Program-made: the position numbers and the translations under genes | DNA from: Oscillospiraceae bacterium Marseille-Q3528 | GTDB taxonomy: Bacteria; Bacillota; Clostridia; Lachnospirales; Lachnospiraceae | Direction of reading: 5' to 3' | Assembly (NCBI GenBank): GCA_018223385.1 | Contig: JAGTTR010000004.1 | Location: 96,611-160,610 of the forward strand | Length of the DNA: 64,000 nt | The notes under the pieces: model-generated | Told to the model about the DNA's origin: nothing | What the model saw: the letters and a program-made list of their open reading frames with translations, nothing else | The model's database searches: none | Part shown: positions 60,196 to 64,000 of the stretch, one piece after another | Layout: every line of letters begins with the position of its first letter | Position numbering within the stretch: position 1 is the first letter of the stretch

Positions 60196-61186
60196 AAAAC
60201 AATATTTTAATGAAATAAATATAATGCGTGGAATGGCTGTGCTTTGCGTCGTCATTGGACATTCTTTTAATCCGACAGAAACACCGACTATTTTGGGCTT
60301 TATAAAAAGTTTTGTTTATTGTTTTCATATGCCAGCTTTTTTCTTTATTAGTGGATTTCTTGAAGGCGAGAAAAGACGTAGCATTAGCGAAAAGAAACAA
60401 GCAATTGTAAAAAAAGCTAAGCGGCTGATGGTGCCGTATTTCTTTTTAACAGTTGTCACTGCATTGCTTAAGCTATTATTTGGAGCATTTGCAAGGAATC
60501 CGCTTAATTATTCTACTCTTGCAGTAGATGTTTTAATTGGAAGAAACAATCCGAATGGTGGTCTTTGGTTTCTGTATGCTTTGTTTGTTATTTCTATTTT
60601 TGGAATCCTATTTGATACTATAAATCGCACAACTTTAACGGGTATTATGTTTGTACTATATATGCTAAACACTGTTGTCTTCAAACAGTCTGGATATGTT
60701 GTTGGTTTTTTCCTTAGTTACGCATGGATTTACTTTATGGGTGGTGCTGTGAGAAAGTATCTTTATGAAAAAATAAAGAATTCCGAACTACTGATGTCGG
60801 TAAAAGGAATAGTGATAATAGCGGTTGTTTCCGTAGGATATATGATGCTTGCGTTTGTTAGGATCTATAAGTCTCAGTCTTGGATTTTGGCAACCGCAGT
60901 AACCGTTATTGGTGTCTTTCTGCTTTTTGTTATTGCCGTGCAGATTGAACATTACCATTGCGGAGAAAAGTTATGGATGTTGCTAGGCGATTATGGAATG
61001 GATATATATATGATTGGGTATTATGTGCAGCAAGCGATTTTTGTTGTATGTGGCAAAATCTTAGGATTTGATTATTTAGTATATGCTTGGATGATGCTGA
61101 TTTTTGGATTGATTGCTCCGATTTTTCTGTCCAAATACGTCGTTAGAAAAAATCATATGCTTTCAACACTGATTCTTGGGAGGTGA
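60182..61186 (+). CDS. Acyltransferase-3 family membrane protein
   Basis: 334 residues from the ATG at 60182; a TTG six bases earlier is possible. FNEINIMRGMAVLCVVIGHSF has the conserved His after helix 1, MPAFFFISGFLEGEKRR is the second block, and about ten helices follow. Likely O-acetylates a sugar of the exopolysaccharide repeat unit. A/T-rich like the genes after it. The next gene begins five bases after the stop. Confidence 0.87.
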   Translation: MEKSKKQYFNEINIMRGMAVLCVVIGHSFNPTETPTILGFIKSFVYCFHMPAFFFISGFLEGEKRRSISEKKQAIVKKAKRLMVPYFFLTVVTALLKLLFGAFARNPLNYSTLAVDVLIGRNNPNGGLWFLYALFVISIFGILFDTINRTTLTGIMFVLYMLNTVVFKQSGYVVGFFLSYAWIYFMGGAVRKYLYEKIKNSELLMSVKGIVIIAVVSVGYMMLAFVRIYKSQSWILATAVTVIGVFLLFVIAVQIEHYHCGEKLWMLLGDYGMDIYMIGYYVQQAIFVVCGKILGFDYLVYAWMMLIFGLIAPIFLSKYVVRKNHMLSTLILGR

Positions 61187-61190
61187 AATG

Positions 61191-62396
61191 ATGAATTATC
61201 TTATTTCTGCATATAGTGTGAATCCTTATAAGGGATCAGAGGATAGCATTGGTTGGAATTGGGTTTTGCAGTATGAGAAAAACTATAAAGAAGGCGATAG
61301 AATAATCCTTCTTACCAAGAAATTCAATGAGAAGGACACGAGAAGAGGTCTCAAAGAATTTAATATACAACATGTTGAATTGGTTATTGTAGATGTTCCT
61401 GACGCACTTAACTGGTTCAGAGAAAAGCATTCTGCTTTTCATCATATGTATTATATTTTATGGCAGCATTGGGCATGGCTTTGGGTTAAACACTCAGGAA
61501 TTCATTTTGATGTAATCCATCATGTTACTATGAACGATTACAGGATTCCAAGTGAGATGTATAAGGCTAAAGGTGCAAAGGTGATTTGGGGACCAATGGG
61601 TGGTGCACAGGTCACACCTAAGCCATTGAAGGTCTATGAAAAAAATCAACTTGCTGCTGCATTTAGAGAATTTGTTAATAAAAGCTGTTCATGGAATCCA
61701 TTTTATAGAAATGCTATCAAACAGTATAAGGCTATTTACTGTATTAATAAGGAAACACAAATTCAAATAGAAAAAATAGTTGGAAAAAGTGTTGAATTGC
61801 TGCCTGAATTGGCTCTGAGAGAAGAGTATAGAAATATTGATTATTTTAAACGAAATAATCAAACCTGCAAAATAGTTTTTGTCGGAAGGCTTATCGGAAA
61901 AAAAGGAATTGCATTTTTAGTCGATGCTTTAAGTTATATGCCAAATGATCTGTCTTGGGAATTGGATATATATGGAGATGGAGTAGATCGAGAAAGTATT
62001 GAAAAGAAAATAGAAAATAGTGTTGTTGCAAATCATATAAACCTATTGGGAAATAGACCTTTGAATCAAATTTCGGAAGCTTATAAGACAGCGGATATTT
62101 TTGTTCTTCCTAGCTTGAGAGAAACAAGTGGTAATGTATTACTGGAAGCAATGGCATATGCAGTTCCCATTGTAGCGTTTGATACTAGCTTTAGCTCTAT
62201 GTTAAAGGAACATGATTGTGGTATTTTTATAGATACAAACCAAAATATAGAAGCAATAAAGCGAGACTTTTGTTGTGCATTAACTAGACTGATTAAAGAT
62301 GCTGGGTTGAGAGAACAACTCGGGTTGAATGGAAAGGACTTTGCAAATGCAAACTTGACTTGGGAACAAAAATTCAAACATATATATGCGAGATGA
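61191..62396 (+). CDS. GT4 family glycosyltransferase
   Basis: 401 residues, taking the second of two adjacent ATGs; GGGAGGTGAA lies before them. NYLISAYSVNPYKGSEDSIGW is a typical start for this GT4 subgroup, and KVIWGPMGGAQ is another marker. VFVGRLIGKKGIAFL begins the donor domain; PSLRETSGNVLLEAMAYAVPIV holds the Glu region. Cytoplasmic. It is followed by the polymerase gene 25 bases on. Confidence 0.87.
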   Translation: MNYLISAYSVNPYKGSEDSIGWNWVLQYEKNYKEGDRIILLTKKFNEKDTRRGLKEFNIQHVELVIVDVPDALNWFREKHSAFHHMYYILWQHWAWLWVKHSGIHFDVIHHVTMNDYRIPSEMYKAKGAKVIWGPMGGAQVTPKPLKVYEKNQLAAAFREFVNKSCSWNPFYRNAIKQYKAIYCINKETQIQIEKIVGKSVELLPELALREEYRNIDYFKRNNQTCKIVFVGRLIGKKGIAFLVDALSYMPNDLSWELDIYGDGVDRESIEKKIENSVVANHINLLGNRPLNQISEAYKTADIFVLPSLRETSGNVLLEAMAYAVPIVAFDTSFSSMLKEHDCGIFIDTNQNIEAIKRDFCCALTRLIKDAGLREQLGLNGKDFANANLTWEQKFKHIYAR

Positions 62397-62421
62397 GACC
62401 AAGTAATAAAGGAGGGTGTGC

Positions 62422-63627
62422 ATGAAAATATATAAAAGCACGGTTTTTCCATTGATAGTAATATTATCTTTAATATCTGCTGTGTTTTTAGTAGACTATG
62501 TTCCAATTCTGCAATACGCAGATGAGCTTGTGACGATTCTACTGTTGCCATATATGGTCTTAGGAACAATTAAAAGATGCACATACATAGATAAGTGTAT
62601 TCGAAATATAATTTATCTTTTTGTATTAATAGGGCTGATCGGAATTGCTAGTACAGTCCTAAATAAAGTGCAGCCAGACAAGTTTGCAGTCTGTTTAGAC
62701 ATGCTTACCTTGTCGAAGATTATTATCTGTCCAATAGGAATGTATTTTTTATTGAATGAACACAATAGTGAAGAGATAATTAGAATATTAACACCTATGG
62801 CAAAGTTCTTCCTTTGGAGTGGACTGGCTTGTGCAGTTGTTTCACAATTTTTAAATATTGGAATGACAGAGTATGAGAGAAATGGCATCAAATCGTTTTA
62901 CTTTATAGTTGGTTTTCAGCACTTGTTTTCAATTTTAGTTCTTTGCGCTTTGTTGATTATTTTGTCGAAAAAATACGATTTGAGGTACATTCTAATTGCA
63001 ATAGTTCAAATGATACTCACTTTAAAAGGACCGTCAATTATTTGGTCAGTAACGATTCTGTTTATATTATACTATTTTAAAAGGGACCGAGAAAAGATTG
63101 ATAAATGGGTGTATGTTGTGCTACTGCTGTTTTGCATTATTTTCGGACAATTTCAGATACAAAACTATTTTTTAAATGACACAGCACCTAGACTTGTTCT
63201 TTTTAATTATGGATTGAAAACGGCGTTAGCGTATTTTCCATTGGGTAGTGGTTTTGCGACATATGGAAGTCCTGTTGCAGCAAGCTACTACTCGCCGTTA
63301 TATCAGCTCTATGGGTTTAATAATAAGTATGGAATGAGTAAAACCGATACCTCTTTTTTAAATGATAATTATTGGCCTACTATAATTGGACAGTTCGGTT
63401 TTTTGGGCTTGATTATAGCACTTATAATATTTGTGAACTTTTTTTATTTTGTAATGAAATCGAATTTAAGGAAAGAATTAAAAGCAGTAACAATTTCGTG
63501 TTTGTTATTTATTGCAATTCATTCTTTGGGGTCCTCTATTTTTACAACAAATGCGACGCTTATATTATTTATAATTATGGTTGTAATAATCAAAATGTAT
63601 GATACAGAGGTAGAGGAAGGAAGATAA
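62422..63627 (+). CDS. Wzy-like O-antigen/exopolysaccharide polymerase
   Basis: 401 residues with about 10-11 helices and one larger extracytoplasmic loop near 255-315 (GSGFATYGSPVAASYYSPLY), the topology of Wzy polymerases and O-antigen ligases. GSGFATYGS resembles the conserved G-x-G-x motif before the last helices in that group. AAAGGAGGG precedes the ATG. Wzy proteins link flipped repeat units outside the membrane. G+C is near 30% in sampled stretches. Its stop overlaps the flippase start by one base. Confidence 0.75.
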   Translation: MKIYKSTVFPLIVILSLISAVFLVDYVPILQYADELVTILLLPYMVLGTIKRCTYIDKCIRNIIYLFVLIGLIGIASTVLNKVQPDKFAVCLDMLTLSKIIICPIGMYFLLNEHNSEEIIRILTPMAKFFLWSGLACAVVSQFLNIGMTEYERNGIKSFYFIVGFQHLFSILVLCALLIILSKKYDLRYILIAIVQMILTLKGPSIIWSVTILFILYYFKRDREKIDKWVYVVLLLFCIIFGQFQIQNYFLNDTAPRLVLFNYGLKTALAYFPLGSGFATYGSPVAASYYSPLYQLYGFNNKYGMSKTDTSFLNDNYWPTIIGQFGFLGLIIALIIFVNFFYFVMKSNLRKELKAVTISCLLFIAIHSLGSSIFTTNATLILFIIMVVIIKMYDTEVEEGR

Positions 63628-63744
63628 TGTCGAAATATTTATATTTAATAAAAAATATAGGTGTGCTAACCTTAAGTAACTTGGGAAGTAAGATCCTGGC
63701 TTTCCTATTAATTCCTCTGTATACGAGTGTTTTGTCTACAGAGC
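63627..63744 (+). CDS. Wzx flippase, N-terminal fragment cut by adapter sequence
   Basis: From the ATG at 63627 about 39 residues are genomic: KNIGVLTLSNLGSKILAFLL and IPLYTSVLST, the usual N-terminal helix of Wzx flippases. At 63745 the sequence changes to a sequencing adapter, so the frame after that is meaningless. AGGAAGG precedes the start. The complete gene must exist in the organism. With the Wzy-like gene it indicates a Wzx/Wzy-dependent pathway. Confidence 0.85.
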
Positions 63745-63809
63745 CTGTCTCTATACACATCTCCGAGCCCACGAGACGCTCATGAATCTCGTATGCCGTC
63801 TTCTGCTTG
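63745..63809 (+). other. Illumina Nextera adapter, index and P7 sequence (artefact)
   Basis: 63745-63777 is the Nextera read-2 transposon adapter (begins CTGTCTCT, continues ATACACATCTCCGAGCCC) with one T missing; 63778-63785 is GCTCATGA, an i7 index (N714 as I recall); 63786-63809 is the P7 end (ATCTCGTATGCC...TGCTTG). This is read-through that was not trimmed. Confidence 0.98.

Positions 63810-64000
<191 letters not shown>

Overview
The window looks like a chromosomal contig end from a gut-type Lachnospiraceae/Clostridia bacterium. The reasons are a CdaA-CdaR c-di-AMP pair, an HPr with both His15 and Ser46, strong GGAGG ribosome sites, consensus sigma-A promoters, and two tiny holin-like type I toxin loci of a Firmicutes type. 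There are about 50 protein genes and no tRNA, rRNA, insertion sequence or CRISPR that I can see. Most of the window builds cell-surface glycans.

Layout. Positions 1-2.3 kb hold the 3' part of cdaA, then cdaR and an HPr. From 2.3 to 16.2 kb there is a glycan-assembly block: a DUF2142 membrane protein, a flippase, a hexapeptide acetyltransferase, three chained GT2 enzymes, a reverse-strand fucosyltransferase-like enzyme, a GT4, a GT2, and an MBOAT/DHHW O-acetylation pair. From 16.3 to 19.9 kb three metabolic genes interrupt it: a QueG-like Fe-S protein, an AGCS symporter and a Cys/Met PLP lyase. From 20.1 to 33.7 kb glycan genes resume: a DPM1-like GT2 with DUF2304, rfbD, a GtrB-like GT2, two related GT-C-like membrane proteins, an acyltransferase-3, an acyltransferase/GT-C fusion, a GNAT, and a HisC-like enzyme, LicC-like nucleotidyltransferase and DUF1919 trio. 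A DUF6020 gene and a teichoic-acid-type glycerophosphotransferase follow, converging and overlapping at their 3' ends. An array of four 90-bp repeats precedes another acyltransferase-3, itself flanked by related hairpin elements. From 38.5 to 41.6 kb lies fdtB-fdtA-gtrB-gtrA (dTDP-3-amino-sugar synthesis and lipid-linked transfer). Two mirror-image type I toxin-antitoxin loci bracket a reverse-strand operon of three membrane glycosyltransferase-type genes (41.9-46.5 kb). A lipoprotein acetylesterase and an FAD oxidoreductase follow.

From 49.9 kb to the end is a Wzx/Wzy-type exopolysaccharide locus: cpsB phosphatase, a WbaP-type initiating transferase, UDP-glucose dehydrogenase, several GT4 enzymes, a radical-SAM/SPASM-like protein, an acyltransferase, a Wzy-like polymerase and the start of a flippase. 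Base composition falls along this locus from about 60% G+C in early samples to about 30% near the end, and two genes are broken, so it looks like a mosaic acquired in pieces. A structured repeat (predicted pseudoknot with a GNRA hairpin) occurs twice, exactly 2,000 bp apart, bracketing ugd and a dead glycosyltransferase.

The last 256 bases are not genomic. The flippase gene runs directly into an Illumina Nextera adapter, an 8-base index, the P7 sequence, 44 A residues and then probable base-call noise. The low-G+C end, including both pseudogenes, should be read with that in mind.
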